Positions 21,743 through 30,812 are shown, numbered from the stretch's first letter. The stretch is DNA of 62,444 nt from DASYQD01 sp036005845 (GCA_036005845.1 DASYQD010000052.1:1-62444); one strand, 5' to 3'. Translations and numbers: made by a program. The notes: a model not told the origin generated them from the letters alone.

Positions 21743-21894
21743 GGCTCCCTCGACGGCGTGTCACCAGCGCTGCGTGACTCAGCCGGAAGGTCAGCCTCAG
21801 TCTGACACATGCCGGCGCCGCGGGATGCGGCGCGTCGTCAGCGATCTTGCAGCCGGCGACCACGAGACAGATCGCCTCTACGAAGGAGACCGCC

Positions 21895-22533
21895 ATGCGA
21901 AAGATTGAGCTCCGTTCGTCCGTGCGCCTCGTGCTCTGCCTTCTCGTCGTTCTCCTCGCCGCCGGCGGACCGCTGGCTGCCGCCGACAAGATGACGCGCT
22001 CCGGCTTCAACGCCGACATGCGCAAGCTGTGGGAGGACCACATCACCTGGACGCGGCTGTTCCTCGTCGAGGCGACCGCCGGTCTGCCGTCGAAGGACGC
22101 CACCACGCAGCGGCTGCTGCAGAACCAGACCGACATCGGCAACGCCATCAAGCCGTTCTACGGCGACGCCGCCGGCACCAAGCTCACCGCGCTGCTGCGC
22201 GACCACATTCTCATCGCCGCCGATCTCGTCACCACCGCCGCGGCCGGCGACACCGCCAAGAAGGACGCCGCCAGCCAGCGCTGGCTCGCCAACGCCGACG
22301 AGATCGCCGCTTTCCTCTCCGGCGCCAACCCCAAGAATTGGCCGGCTGCGGACGCCAAGAAGATGATGCACGAACATCTGAGCCTCACCACCAACGAGGT
22401 CGTCGCGCACCTGGGCAAGGACTGGAAGGCCGACGTCGCCGCCTACGACGCCGTCCACGCCCAGATCCTCCACATGGCCGACATGCTGAGCTCGGGCATC
22501 GAGGCGCAGTTCCCGAACAAGTTCCACGCGTAA
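21895..22533 (+). CDS. Secreted four-helix protein with repeated His positions
   Basis: 212-residue exported protein: signal peptide MRKIELRSSVRLVLCLLVVL ending near AAA (about residue 30). The mature part is all-helical and contains four helices that each carry a His in a similar setting: KLWEDHITWTRLF, LLRDHILIAADLV, MMHEHLSLTTNEV and AVHAQILHMADML. The pattern suggests two duplicated hairpins packing as a bundle with a possible metal or haem site. I recognise it as a conserved secreted family that databases have sometimes labelled wrongly; no function is established. The ATG at 21895 follows GAAGGAGA at a good distance. Confidence 0.7.
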   Translation: MRKIELRSSVRLVLCLLVVLLAAGGPLAAADKMTRSGFNADMRKLWEDHITWTRLFLVEATAGLPSKDATTQRLLQNQTDIGNAIKPFYGDAAGTKLTALLRDHILIAADLVTTAAAGDTAKKDAASQRWLANADEIAAFLSGANPKNWPAADAKKMMHEHLSLTTNEVVAHLGKDWKADVAAYDAVHAQILHMADMLSSGIEAQFPNKFHA

Positions 22534-22583
22534 GCCGCCGCGGCGGCGCCGTCGATAGCGGCGTCGGCAGTCGAGATCGAGTC

Positions 22584-22616
22584 GGGCCAGTGTAGCCGTC
22601 TGTGCTACGCTGGCCC
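22584..22616 (+). promoter_or_regulatory. Operator-like inverted repeat of the toxin-antitoxin operon
   Basis: GGGCCAGTGTAGC (22584-22596) and GCTACGCTGGCCC (22604-22616) form a 13-bp inverted repeat with one G-T mismatch around a 7-nt spacer. It ends 3 nt before the antitoxin ATG and contains a -10-like TACGCT at 22606-22611, so repressor binding would cover the promoter and ribosome site. Confidence 0.7.
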
Positions 22617-22619
22617 AGG

Positions 22620-22904
22620 ATGAAGTTCGTCACCATCCGCGAGCTGCGCAACCGGCCGGGCCGGGTCTGGGACGACCTGCGTGACGACGACTTGGTGCTG
22701 ACCGCCAACGGCAAGCCGGTCGGCATCCTCGTCGGCGTCGAGGAAGAGGGTCTCGAGGATGCGCTGGCGTCGCTGCGCCGCGCTCGCGCGATGCAAGCGA
22801 CCTCGCGGCTGCGGCGGCAGGCGGCGAAGAGCGGCGCCCGCGATCTCCCGCCCCGGCAGGTGGCGGCGGAGATCCGCGCGGTGCGGCGACAGCGATCGTC
22901 GTGA
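22620..22904 (+). CDS. Phd/YefM-like antitoxin
   Basis: 94-residue protein. The N-terminal 45 residues (MKFVTIRELRNRPGRVWDDL and DLVLTANGKPVGILV) have the Phd/YefM dimerisation and DNA-binding pattern. The C-terminal part is basic and helical and would neutralise the toxin. It is probably the autorepressor of the operon through the palindrome directly upstream. The ATG at 22620 is chosen over a GTG at 22602 that lies inside the palindrome; AGGA abuts the start. Its stop overlaps the PIN gene by 4 nt (GTGA), a typical toxin-antitoxin coupling. Confidence 0.82.
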   Translation: MKFVTIRELRNRPGRVWDDLRDDDLVLTANGKPVGILVGVEEEGLEDALASLRRARAMQATSRLRRQAAKSGARDLPPRQVAAEIRAVRRQRSS

Positions 22905-23314
22905 GGATCGTGCTCGACACCAACGTGCTGGTGTCGGCACTGCTCACTCCGCACGGGCCGCCGGGCCGCCTCCTCGACTTGGTGCTCGCCGGCAAGGTCC
23001 GTCTGCTGCTGGACGACCGCATCGCCGACGAGTATCGCGCGGTGCTCCTGCGGCCTCGCCTCGGTTTCGACGGCGCGGACGTAGCGGCCCTGCTGGCGTT
23101 CCTGGCAGCGGAGAGCGAGTGGGTCGCCGCGGCGACCGTGCGGGTGAAACTCAGCGATCCCGGCGACGAGCCCTTCGCGGAGGTCGCCATCGCCGGCGGT
23201 GCTGATTACCTCGTCACCGGCAATGCACGGCACTTCCCAGCGTCGCGACTGCCGGAAGGGCCGCGCGTCGCCACACCCACGGATGCCCTCGCCGCAGTGA
23301 TGCGCGGCCGGTGA
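22901..23314 (+). CDS. PIN-domain toxin (putative RNase)
   Basis: 137-residue PIN-fold protein of the COG1569 type. Acidic active-site candidates are D5 in VLDTNVLVSALL, an acidic residue in DEYRAVL, and the Asps of DPGDEPFAEVA and GGADYLVTGNARHF. PIN toxins of such pairs are Mg-dependent endoribonucleases acting on tRNA, rRNA or mRNA. The GTG start overlaps the antitoxin stop, so translation is coupled. The gene appears intact with no missing motif. Confidence 0.85.
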   Translation: MRIVLDTNVLVSALLTPHGPPGRLLDLVLAGKVRLLLDDRIADEYRAVLLRPRLGFDGADVAALLAFLAAESEWVAAATVRVKLSDPGDEPFAEVAIAGGADYLVTGNARHFPASRLPEGPRVATPTDALAAVMRGR

Positions 23315-23376
23315 CGCAGCGTGGAAGCGCGCTTCGCGACGGAGCGGGACGCGCGGCGCGTGGCACAGCCTGCGAC

Positions 23377-23382
23377 TAGAAT
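23377..23382 (+). promoter_or_regulatory. -10-like hexamer before the outer-membrane protein
   Basis: TAGAAT ends 6 nt before the GTG at 23389, which supports that start and fits the leaderless-type pattern. Confidence 0.42.
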
Positions 23383-23388
23383 CCGCGC

Positions 23389-24645
23389 GTGCCAGACAGT
23401 GCAGCTCGGCGGCGGTGGTGGGCTCGCCGTCTGTCCGTTGCCTCGCTCGCGCTGCTCGCGCGGGGCGCGGTGGCGCTGCCGCTGCCGATCGCGCCGCCGC
23501 TGCCGCTTCCCACTGAGCAGCCGGCTCCGACGCCCCAACCCGCCGATCATCCGGAAGGCGAGCCGGCGGACACCGAAGACCACACCTGGCCGAAGCTCGA
23601 CGTCTACATCCCCGAAGGCGAGCTCGACCTGCGCCTCGACCGCTCGCTGCGCAACGCTTTCTTCGAAGGGCAGGTCAAGTACAACTTCGTCAAGGGCGAC
23701 ATCACCGCCTTCCTGCGCTACCGCTACTACGGCTACCGCCGCACCTATCGTCTGGCGCTCTTCGATGCCGTCGAGTTCCCCGGCGTCGAGAAGCTCTCGA
23801 ACGACTTCTTCCGCACCCGCGGCACGCTGCTGCTCGTGCAGCAGCCGTGGGACTACTACAGCCGCAGCTTCCTGCTCGCCGAGCTCGACCGCATCAGCTC
23901 CAACAAGCGCGAGCTCGCCTTCACCACCAACCGCACCAACACCTTCATCCGCCTCGGCCACCAGATCGGCACGCCCGACGATTCGCGCTCCAACGCCATC
24001 GTCGGCGAGAGCCGCGCCGAGGTCGCGCAGGTGCTCACCGCGCACCGCCGCATCGGGCCGTGGGGCGCCGGCTTGACCGGCGCCGCGACGTGGGGCTTCG
24101 ACTACCTGGGCGGCGACTTCAGCTACCTCAAGCTCGAGGCCGAGGGCCTCAAGCGCTTCGACCTGCCGCTGCGCCGGAGCTTCGTCATCGCGCGCCTGCA
24201 CGCCGGCGCGTTTCCCGCCAAGCACCGCGTGCGCGAGACCGACCCCGAGGCCTTCGCGGGCGACCAGTACGCCATCCCGCAACCCGAGCTCTTCCGCCTC
24301 GACGGCCGCAACGCGATGAAGGGCCTGGCCGGCCACCGGCGCGGCACCGAAGAGCTGCACGCCACGACCGAGCTCTTCGTGCCCTGGTTCGCCGGCGAGG
24401 ATCGCCGCGCGCTGCGCCTGCGCTGGCAGGAGTTCTACGGCGTCCTCTACACGGGTGCCGGCAGCGTCGGCTTCGACCGCTCGATCTACCGCCGCTTCGG
24501 CGACTACGCGCTCGACGCCGGCATCGGCTTCGAGGCCGCGGCGCGGCTGCGCAACTACTCGTTCTTCCTGACCGGCATCGTCGCCGGCACCATCCGACCA
24601 TCCGGGCACGTCGAAGCCCAGCTCTCGGTCAAGTCGTATCATTGA
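23389..24645 (+). CDS. Predicted outer-membrane beta-barrel protein
   Basis: 418 residues. A signal sequence with arginines and a hydrophobic core (about residues 8-31) is followed by a Pro-rich linker and a long region of alternating aromatic and polar strands (for example AFLRYRYYGYRRTYRLALFD and SYLKLEAEGLKRFDL). The last segment, VAGTIRPSGHVEAQLSVKSY, looks like closing barrel strands. LRLRWQEFYGVLYTGAGSVGF resembles the surface-antigen/Omp85 barrel but no POTRA domain is present. The start is the GTG next to the -10-like site. The role is unknown; it ends 70 nt before the restriction-modification island. Confidence 0.65.
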   Translation: MPDSAARRRWWARRLSVASLALLARGAVALPLPIAPPLPLPTEQPAPTPQPADHPEGEPADTEDHTWPKLDVYIPEGELDLRLDRSLRNAFFEGQVKYNFVKGDITAFLRYRYYGYRRTYRLALFDAVEFPGVEKLSNDFFRTRGTLLLVQQPWDYYSRSFLLAELDRISSNKRELAFTTNRTNTFIRLGHQIGTPDDSRSNAIVGESRAEVAQVLTAHRRIGPWGAGLTGAATWGFDYLGGDFSYLKLEAEGLKRFDLPLRRSFVIARLHAGAFPAKHRVRETDPEAFAGDQYAIPQPELFRLDGRNAMKGLAGHRRGTEELHATTELFVPWFAGEDRRALRLRWQEFYGVLYTGAGSVGFDRSIYRRFGDYALDAGIGFEAAARLRNYSFFLTGIVAGTIRPSGHVEAQLSVKSYH

Positions 24646-24711
24646 ATGACTTGTCTCGACTCCAGCCAGTGGCCGCCGCCCTAGGCAACCACCTTAATTC
24701 CAGCTGCCCAA

Positions 24712-24720
24712 CAACTTAGG
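24712..24720 (+). repeat. Left copy of the 9-bp island-flanking repeat
   Basis: CAACTTAGG; identical to 27266-27274. It contains the complement of the endonuclease stop codon (24716-24718). Confidence 0.5.
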
Positions 24721-25630
24721 ACAACCGGGTGGATTCGATCCAGGCGAGCATCTGCGCCAGATCGTGTGCCCAGAAAATACTCAAGCCGCTCTGCTGGGCT
24801 TGCTCAAGGTTGTGAAGTTTGAAGACGCCACTGAGCACGGCGACGGGCACCACTTGATCGTGACCCAGACCGCGCCTCCACTCCACGGCTTTAGCGGCGG
24901 CGTCGTTGTTGAGGCGCTTCACCGAGTTCGTAGCGGAATTCGAGACCTTCGCCTCGATCGGCATCGCGCGCCGATCCCATAGGCAGACTACGAAATCAGC
25001 CTTACGCGTACCCAGGAGGCTCTCGCCGCAGAACTCACCTGGATCCGGCGCGTCATACAGAGTGGGCATCTTCCGCCTGGGTACTTTCTGAAAGCCCGCG
25101 CCTAGCAGAGCATCTTCGATCCTTTGTTCCTGCTGCCTCTTTCCGAGGCTCCTGCGCGTCGTCTGGACGCGCGAGGTGGCCATCAACGCAGCGGAAGCTA
25201 AGACAGCCGCTGACTTTTCTCCCTCCGCAGGCTCCCTCCCCTCGCTCACCCACGGGAACCGACGGCGGTCCAAGGCCGTTAGGACCGACTCGACCACTCG
25301 CTGCATCATTGCGGGATCGCTGCGCAGGCTTCCCGCGCTGAGCCTAGCTTCTGCCACCGTGCCCAAGTCGTCCACGGAGATGGGGGGGCCTGCAAGATAT
25401 CGAAAGACCTCTTGTAGCTTGGAGTCGCAGAGAATGTCTACCGCTTGCTCGGTGACAGCCGTGAGGTCCACGGTCTGCTCAAGGAGGTCTTCGACGACGC
25501 CCTGATAATCGTCGAAGGCCTCGAGGTAGGCCTCGAGAGGCTCCTCGAGGCGCTCGCTTCGAAAATGCTCGATCGCCAGCAGCCGGTCCTTCTCCAGCTG
25601 CTCACGGCTCCATCGCGGCGGTTGTGTCAC
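24716..25630 (-). CDS. XamI-family type II restriction endonuclease
   Basis: 304 residues. The helical N-terminus (DRLLAIEHFRSERLEEPLEA, then FDDYQGVVEDLLEQTVDLT) and the C-terminal nuclease core match what I know of XamI. A PD-(D/E)xK arrangement is seen in GTRKADFVVCLWDRRAMPIEAKVSN: the Asp of KADFVV and the ExK of IEAK. If specificity is conserved it cuts within GTCGAC; this is inference. The GTG start overlaps the methyltransferase stop by 4 nt. Base composition is unlike the flanking genes, which supports horizontal acquisition. Confidence 0.85.
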   Translation of the reverse strand: MTQPPRWSREQLEKDRLLAIEHFRSERLEEPLEAYLEAFDDYQGVVEDLLEQTVDLTAVTEQAVDILCDSKLQEVFRYLAGPPISVDDLGTVAEARLSAGSLRSDPAMMQRVVESVLTALDRRRFPWVSEGREPAEGEKSAAVLASAALMATSRVQTTRRSLGKRQQEQRIEDALLGAGFQKVPRRKMPTLYDAPDPGEFCGESLLGTRKADFVVCLWDRRAMPIEAKVSNSATNSVKRLNNDAAAKAVEWRRGLGHDQVVPVAVLSGVFKLHNLEQAQQSGLSIFWAHDLAQMLAWIESTRLS

Positions 25631-27240
25631 GTCTCCAGAAGGAGCGAAGGTGAGGGAATCGGAATGCGTTCCATCTCTCGGGGTTCAAACTTCGTCAGGC
25701 CGCCGGCATACGTGCGACCTAGTTCTTGGCGTGTGCAGCGGCTGAGGAAGGCTACCAGACCGTCGAGGATTGCGTCAGGGAGAGGCTCGCGCGGATAGAG
25801 ACCGTGCGCAACGTTGATGTGACGAACCGCCGCAAGATTGCGTACGAAGGCCGGTGGTCGGCGAGCCATGTACGTGGCCAGCACCGGGGCCGGATCTCGC
25901 AGCCCGACAGACCACCAAGCCTTTCGCGATCGCGCGATGTAGCCGCTGTGTGCGCCCACGGCACGTGCCTTACGCAAGAACCGATCGATTGCCTCCTTTT
26001 CGGATGCGTCGAATATCGAGAGATCAGCAGGGAGATCGATAACGCGCCGGAGTGTACTAGCGTCTACGAGCGCCTTCCCCGCGGCAAAGAGTTCTCGCGC
26101 TCTTGTCACTGCGCGAAAGAGAACCGAATCGGGAAGATCAAGTTGCTGCTCGCCCCTGACCCATACGCGATTGGCACCAGTAACTTGGCCGCGGTGAACT
26201 CGGAAAAGCTCACCGAGTTCAACATAGTCCGGCGGAACTTGCGCGGCCACACGTGTGAGATGAGACCACCGCGGCTCGACGCAGAGACGTTCGCGGCTGA
26301 TTACGCGACCGCCGTCGAAGTCAAGAGCGGGTAGCTCTTGAACCGACCGAATGCGGTGTAGCGAGACTGTCGCCCGAGGCGCTTTCTCGACGACGAACGT
26401 CGCGATCGCCGCCGTCGTAGCCGCATCGGGAAACGCCATCGTCGTCGGTTCGAGGACGACCAGCGATCGACCACCAAGCTGCTGGGAAAAGAGATCGCGC
26501 ACGAGCCGCCCGTAGTTGACATCTAGCCATTCGGCCGAGGTGATGAACGCGCCCAGATCGCCAGGGCGCGCTCGCAGCGCGGTAGCGAGGAAGAAGTAGA
26601 CGTGAAGGCCTGCCAGCCGACTGGCGCGCAGTCCCAGAGAAACCGCCTGCCTGGCCAGCCAGCGCTTGAGCCTCAAAGAGAGAAGATGGTGACGCACATA
26701 TGGGGGATTGCCGATGAAGAGCGTCGGCCCTGAATGGGGGGGTAGATCGCAGCTGATGTAGTCATCAAGCGCCACGTGCGCTCGTTCCGCAAGGCCGCTA
26801 GCAGCAAGGTGCCCACGCGCCAAGACAAGCGCAAGTGGATCTGTGTCAACGCCAACTAGGGTCGCGTGTGGAAAGTACTTGGCCGCCGAGACCAGAAACC
26901 GTGCAGAGCCGACTCCTGGTTCAACGACTCGCTCGGGTGTGACGCCTTGTGTGGTCGCCCAGGAGCACATCGCGTTGACGATCGGCGCCGGCGTGTATGT
27001 CGCGCCGGACGACCTGCGGTTTGTCGCCGAGCGAAGCTGGCAGAAAAAATCGCCGAGGGGATCCTCGCCACTGCGAATGGCGGAAGCAAGCTCCGTCGCG
27101 CTGTACTCCGAAGGGATCGCTGCATTGCGCGCGAGGACGCGCTCGTCTGGCGACCACCTGCCGACGCTCTTGGCGCCAAGGGCAATGGCAGCCCCAAGCA
27201 GCTCCTTCTCGTTGGCCGGGATCCAGGTAAGCCCAATCAT
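25627..27240 (-). CDS. N6-adenine DNA methyltransferase of the XamI-type system
   Basis: 537 residues. Class I SAM-dependent methyltransferase: the SAM-binding motif I region VVEPGVGSARFLVSA, GVDTDPLAL (acidic ribose contact) and the catalytic NPPY motif in LFIGNPPYVRHHLL, typical of N6-adenine enzymes with fused target recognition in the C-terminal half. It is preceded by SGATYTPAPIVNAM, common in Eco57I/TaqI-like methylases. It protects host DNA from the cognate nuclease encoded just downstream with a 4-nt overlap. The ATG at 27240 gives a normal N-terminus. The codon use and lower GC mark it as acquired. Confidence 0.88.
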   Translation of the reverse strand: MIGLTWIPANEKELLGAAIALGAKSVGRWSPDERVLARNAAIPSEYSATELASAIRSGEDPLGDFFCQLRSATNRRSSGATYTPAPIVNAMCSWATTQGVTPERVVEPGVGSARFLVSAAKYFPHATLVGVDTDPLALVLARGHLAASGLAERAHVALDDYISCDLPPHSGPTLFIGNPPYVRHHLLSLRLKRWLARQAVSLGLRASRLAGLHVYFFLATALRARPGDLGAFITSAEWLDVNYGRLVRDLFSQQLGGRSLVVLEPTTMAFPDAATTAAIATFVVEKAPRATVSLHRIRSVQELPALDFDGGRVISRERLCVEPRWSHLTRVAAQVPPDYVELGELFRVHRGQVTGANRVWVRGEQQLDLPDSVLFRAVTRARELFAAGKALVDASTLRRVIDLPADLSIFDASEKEAIDRFLRKARAVGAHSGYIARSRKAWWSVGLRDPAPVLATYMARRPPAFVRNLAAVRHINVAHGLYPREPLPDAILDGLVAFLSRCTRQELGRTYAGGLTKFEPREMERIPIPSPSLLLET

Positions 27241-27263
27241 GGCAGCAGCTCAGGAGAAGTATA

Positions 27264-27283
27264 GTCAACTTAGGGGGGTTGAC
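27264..27283. promoter_or_regulatory. Inverted repeat upstream of the methyltransferase
   Basis: GTCAAC (27264-27269) and GTTGAC (27278-27283) face each other across 8 nt, 24 nt upstream of the methyltransferase start. It could be an operator for autoregulation of the R-M genes, or part of the insertion junction. It is close to but not the same as the XamI site. Confidence 0.35.
27266..27274 (+). repeat. Right copy of the 9-bp island-flanking repeat
   Basis: CAACTTAGG; identical to 24712-24720. It lies 17 nt beyond the stop of ftsX. Confidence 0.5.
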
Positions 27284-27290
27284 ACTTCAA

Positions 27291-28184
27291 CTAGACCGCT
27301 TCGCGCCGCAGCGATGCCACGGCGCCGACGAGGCCGGCCGCCGCGCCGAGGGTGACGATCAGGAGCTGGTCGCGCAGCGACAGGAAGCTGCCGGTGAGTA
27401 CGCCGGCGAGCCAGGTGCGCGGCACCTGCGGCACCATGACGAGGTGGCCGAGGTAGAGGGCGAGAAGAGCGATCCCGCCGCCGAGGATGCCCTGCACCAG
27501 CCCTTCGACGTAGAACGGGCCGCGGATGAAGAGCTCGGTGGCGCCGACGAGGCGCATGACACCGATCTCGTCGCGGTAGAGGTAGGCGGTCAGGCGGATG
27601 ACGCTGGCGATGGTGAAGATGGCGGCGACGAGCAGCACGACGACGACCGCCAGGCCGATGCCGCCGATGACGCGCAGCACGCCCTCGAGCTGGCTCACCC
27701 AGTCGCGGTCGTCGTCGACCATGCCCACCTGGGGCGCGCGGCGCAGCGACTGCACCCATGCTTCGAAGGCGCGCGGCTCGACTCGCTCGGGGTCATAGGC
27801 CACCTCGAACGACGCCGGCAGCGGCTCCTCGCCCCAGCCGTGGACCAGCTCGGCGACGCTCGGGAAGTAGCGCTCGAACCGCTGCCGCGCCTGCTCGGCG
27901 CTCACCGAAGCGACGCCGCTCACCCAGCGCGGCTGGCGCAGCGATGCCTGCAGGCCGGAGGCTGCCGCCGGCGTGACGCCTGGGCGCAGGTAGACGATCA
28001 CCTTCGCCTCGCGCCGCCACTCCTGCACCTGTCGATCGAGGTTGCCGATGAGCAGCAGCAGTGCGCCGCCGATGAAGAGCGACACCGCGATCGTCGAGAC
28101 GGCGACGGCGCTGATCTTCCAACTCCGCGCGAGGTTGACGATCGCCTCGCGGAAGAAGTACCCAAAGGCGCGGTGCACCGCCAC
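27291..28184 (-). CDS. ftsX: Cell-division permease-like protein FtsX
   Basis: 297 residues. One N-terminal helix (about 24-46) is followed by an extracytoplasmic loop with the FtsX pattern EAKVIVYLRPGVT and ASFEVAYDP. Three helices then form the C-terminal FtsX/MacB domain (IASVIRLTAYLYRDEIGVMRLVGATELFIRGPF). Four membrane segments in total is the family norm. With FtsE it forms the divisome complex that activates periplasmic peptidoglycan hydrolases. It lies 51 nt downstream of ftsE. The C-terminus is intact although the R-M island begins right behind it. Confidence 0.95.
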   Translation of the reverse strand: MAVHRAFGYFFREAIVNLARSWKISAVAVSTIAVSLFIGGALLLLIGNLDRQVQEWRREAKVIVYLRPGVTPAAASGLQASLRQPRWVSGVASVSAEQARQRFERYFPSVAELVHGWGEEPLPASFEVAYDPERVEPRAFEAWVQSLRRAPQVGMVDDDRDWVSQLEGVLRVIGGIGLAVVVVLLVAAIFTIASVIRLTAYLYRDEIGVMRLVGATELFIRGPFYVEGLVQGILGGGIALLALYLGHLVMVPQVPRTWLAGVLTGSFLSLRDQLLIVTLGAAAGLVGAVASLRREAV

Positions 28185-28235
28185 TGTGCTGGAGGACCTC
28201 TGGAGAACCTCGGGAAAACCTTGCCCGCGCCGGCC

Positions 28236-28988
<753 letters not shown>

Positions 28989-29047
28989 CGGCTTCCGATT
29001 CGCGCCGGCTGCATGTCGTGGTTCGCCAGCTAGTCTACCCCTCCGCC

Positions 29048-29719
29048 ATGAGTTATCCGCTGTGGAGCGACCGCGCCGGGCGGGTCGAGGTGCGCTTCGT
29101 CGGCCGCGGCGAGGAGCGGTCGCGCGAGGAGACGCTGGCGGCTGTCGAGGTGGACGCGCCGCCGGTCGCGGCCTTGAAGCAGATGCACTCGGCGCGGGTG
29201 ATGCACGTCGACGGCCCAGGGTCCGCCGGCGAAGGCGACGCGCTGGTGACGGTGCAGCGCGGGCTCGCGCTGTCGGTGATCACCGCCGACTGCGTGCCGG
29301 TGCTGATCGCCATGGGCGACGCTATCGCCGCCGTGCACGCCGGCTGGCGCGGCGTCGTCGCGGGCGTGGTGCCGGCGGCGGTCGAAGAGCTGCGCCAGGG
29401 GGCTGGTGCGAGCGCGCACGACCGTCCGGCCATTGCCTGGATCGGTCCCGCGATCGGCGTCTGCTGCTACGAGATGGGACCCGACGTCGCGGCGCAGGTC
29501 GTCGCAGCAAGCGGCGAGGAGGTGGCGACGCCGGGCCCCGCCGGCAAGCCGCACGTCGACATGGTGCGCGCCGTCGAGCTGCAGCTGCGCCGCGTCGGCA
29601 TCGCCGACGTGCGCCGCTTCGGTCCCTGCACGCGCTGCGAGCCCGACCTCGTGTGGAGCTATCGACGCGACGGCGCCAGAGCCGGCCGCAACATCGCCTA
29701 CGTGTGGATGCGCGACTAG
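29048..29719 (+). CDS. pgeF: Peptidoglycan editing factor / polyphenol oxidase (YfiH, DUF152)
   Basis: 223-residue protein of the YlmD/YfiH multicopper-oxidase-like family, shown in E. coli to keep peptidoglycan stem peptides correct by removing a wrong cytoplasmic precursor. Conserved metal-site motifs are present: His in KQMHSARV, Cys in ITADCVPVL, His in AVHAGWRG, and IGPAIGVCCYE. The ATG at 29048 follows a -10-like TAGTCT (29031-29036) at 11 nt and removes a meaningless N-terminal stretch from a GTG at 29018. Its C-terminus abuts the convergent rlmN. Confidence 0.9.
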   Translation: MSYPLWSDRAGRVEVRFVGRGEERSREETLAAVEVDAPPVAALKQMHSARVMHVDGPGSAGEGDALVTVQRGLALSVITADCVPVLIAMGDAIAAVHAGWRGVVAGVVPAAVEELRQGAGASAHDRPAIAWIGPAIGVCCYEMGPDVAAQVVAASGEEVATPGPAGKPHVDMVRAVELQLRRVGIADVRRFGPCTRCEPDLVWSYRRDGARAGRNIAYVWMRD

Positions 29720-29726
29720 CCGCCGT

Positions 29727-30812
29727 CTACAGCGACAAGTTGCTGCGCCGGAAGCCGCGCGGGTCGCGGCCGAAGGCGCGGAGCTGGCCGCAGGCAGCGG
29801 AGACGTCGTCGCCGCGGCGACGTCGCACGGTGGCCACCAGCCCCCGCGCGCGCAGGCGGTCGCGGAAGGCGGTGACGGCTTCCGGCGATGGCGGCACCAT
29901 GCGCTCGCCGAGCACCGGATCCGGGTTGACCGGGATCAGGTTGACCTTGGCGCGGCTCGTCAACCCCGAACCCGCGAGCAGCCGCGCCAGCGCGTCGGCA
30001 TCGGCGGGCGCGTCGTTCACTCCGGCGATCAACAGGTACTCGAAGGTGAGCTTGCGGTTGGGCTCGAGCGGGAAGTCGCGCAGCGCCGCCATCAGCTCGG
30101 CGAGCGGCCAGCTCTTGTTGACCGGCATCAGCTCGCTGCGCCGCGCGTCGTCGGGCGCGTGGAGCGAGATGGCGAGGTTCGGCCGCCGCGGCCACGCCGC
30201 CATGCGACGGACGCCCGGCACCAACCCGACGGTGGAGACGGTGATGCGGCGCAGCGAGATCCACTCGCCGAGCACGTCGATCGCGGCTTCGACGGCGTCG
30301 AGGTTGAGCAGCGGCTCGCCCATCCCCATGAACACGAGGTTCAAGCTCTGCTGCGCCTGCAGGCGGCCGGCGATGGCGAGCACCTGACCGACGATCTCGC
30401 CGGCGGTCAAGTCGCGCCCGGCGCCCCAGAAGCCGGTGACGCAGAAGCGGCACGCCATCGCGCAGCCGGCCTGGCTCGAGATGCAGAAGGTGCGGCGCTC
30501 GCCGTCTGGGATGTCGACCGCTTCGACGGTGGCGCCGTCGCCGAGCCGGAAGAGGTATTTCGTCGTGCCGTCGGACGAGACGTGCTTGGTCTCCACCTCC
30601 GGCAGCCCGATGCGGAACCGCTGCGCCAGCTCGGTGCGCAGCGGCCGCGACAGCGCGGTGATCTCGTCGAAGCTCTTGGCGCCCTGCTCGTAGACGCCGC
30701 GGTAGACCTGCTCGACGCGGTACGGGCGGTCGATCGCCGGCGCGATCAGCGTCGCGAGCTCGGCGCGGCGCAGCCCGAGCACATCCCTGTGATCGGGAGC
30801 GGCTGCGCTCAC
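29727..30812 (-). CDS. rlmN: Dual-specificity 23S rRNA/tRNA m2A methyltransferase RlmN
   Basis: 361-residue radical-SAM enzyme that methylates C2 of A2503 in 23S rRNA and A37 in tRNA. The 4Fe-4S ligand motif CAMACRFC (C117, C121, C124) is followed by VFMGMGEPLLN. The methyl-carrying Cys near the C-terminus lies in DDVSAACGQL, as in the family. The GTG at 30812 is chosen: it overlaps the stop of the upstream small gene by 4 nt and gives the normal family length. A longer open frame exists but overlaps that gene completely. Confidence 0.96.
   Translation of the reverse strand: MSAAAPDHRDVLGLRRAELATLIAPAIDRPYRVEQVYRGVYEQGAKSFDEITALSRPLRTELAQRFRIGLPEVETKHVSSDGTTKYLFRLGDGATVEAVDIPDGERRTFCISSQAGCAMACRFCVTGFWGAGRDLTAGEIVGQVLAIAGRLQAQQSLNLVFMGMGEPLLNLDAVEAAIDVLGEWISLRRITVSTVGLVPGVRRMAAWPRRPNLAISLHAPDDARRSELMPVNKSWPLAELMAALRDFPLEPNRKLTFEYLLIAGVNDAPADADALARLLAGSGLTSRAKVNLIPVNPDPVLGERMVPPSPEAVTAFRDRLRARGLVATVRRRRGDDVSAACGQLRAFGRDPRGFRRSNLSL

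Larger units (their letters stand above)
24712..27274. mobile_element. Restriction-modification island bounded by 9-bp direct repeats
   Basis: The sequence CAACTTAGG occurs at 24712-24720, overlapping the stop of the endonuclease gene, and at 27266-27274 just upstream of the methyltransferase. The intervening 2.5 kb holds only the two R-M genes and has visibly lower GC (near 60 %) and more A/T-ending codons than its neighbours. No transposase or integrase is present, so how it was inserted is unknown. Confidence 0.5.

Noticed and set aside
21790..21806. GTCAG-N7-CTGAC in the GntR divergent region as an operator
   Set aside because: Half-sites are only 5 bp and do not match the usual GntR pattern, so it is mentioned only in the gene entry.
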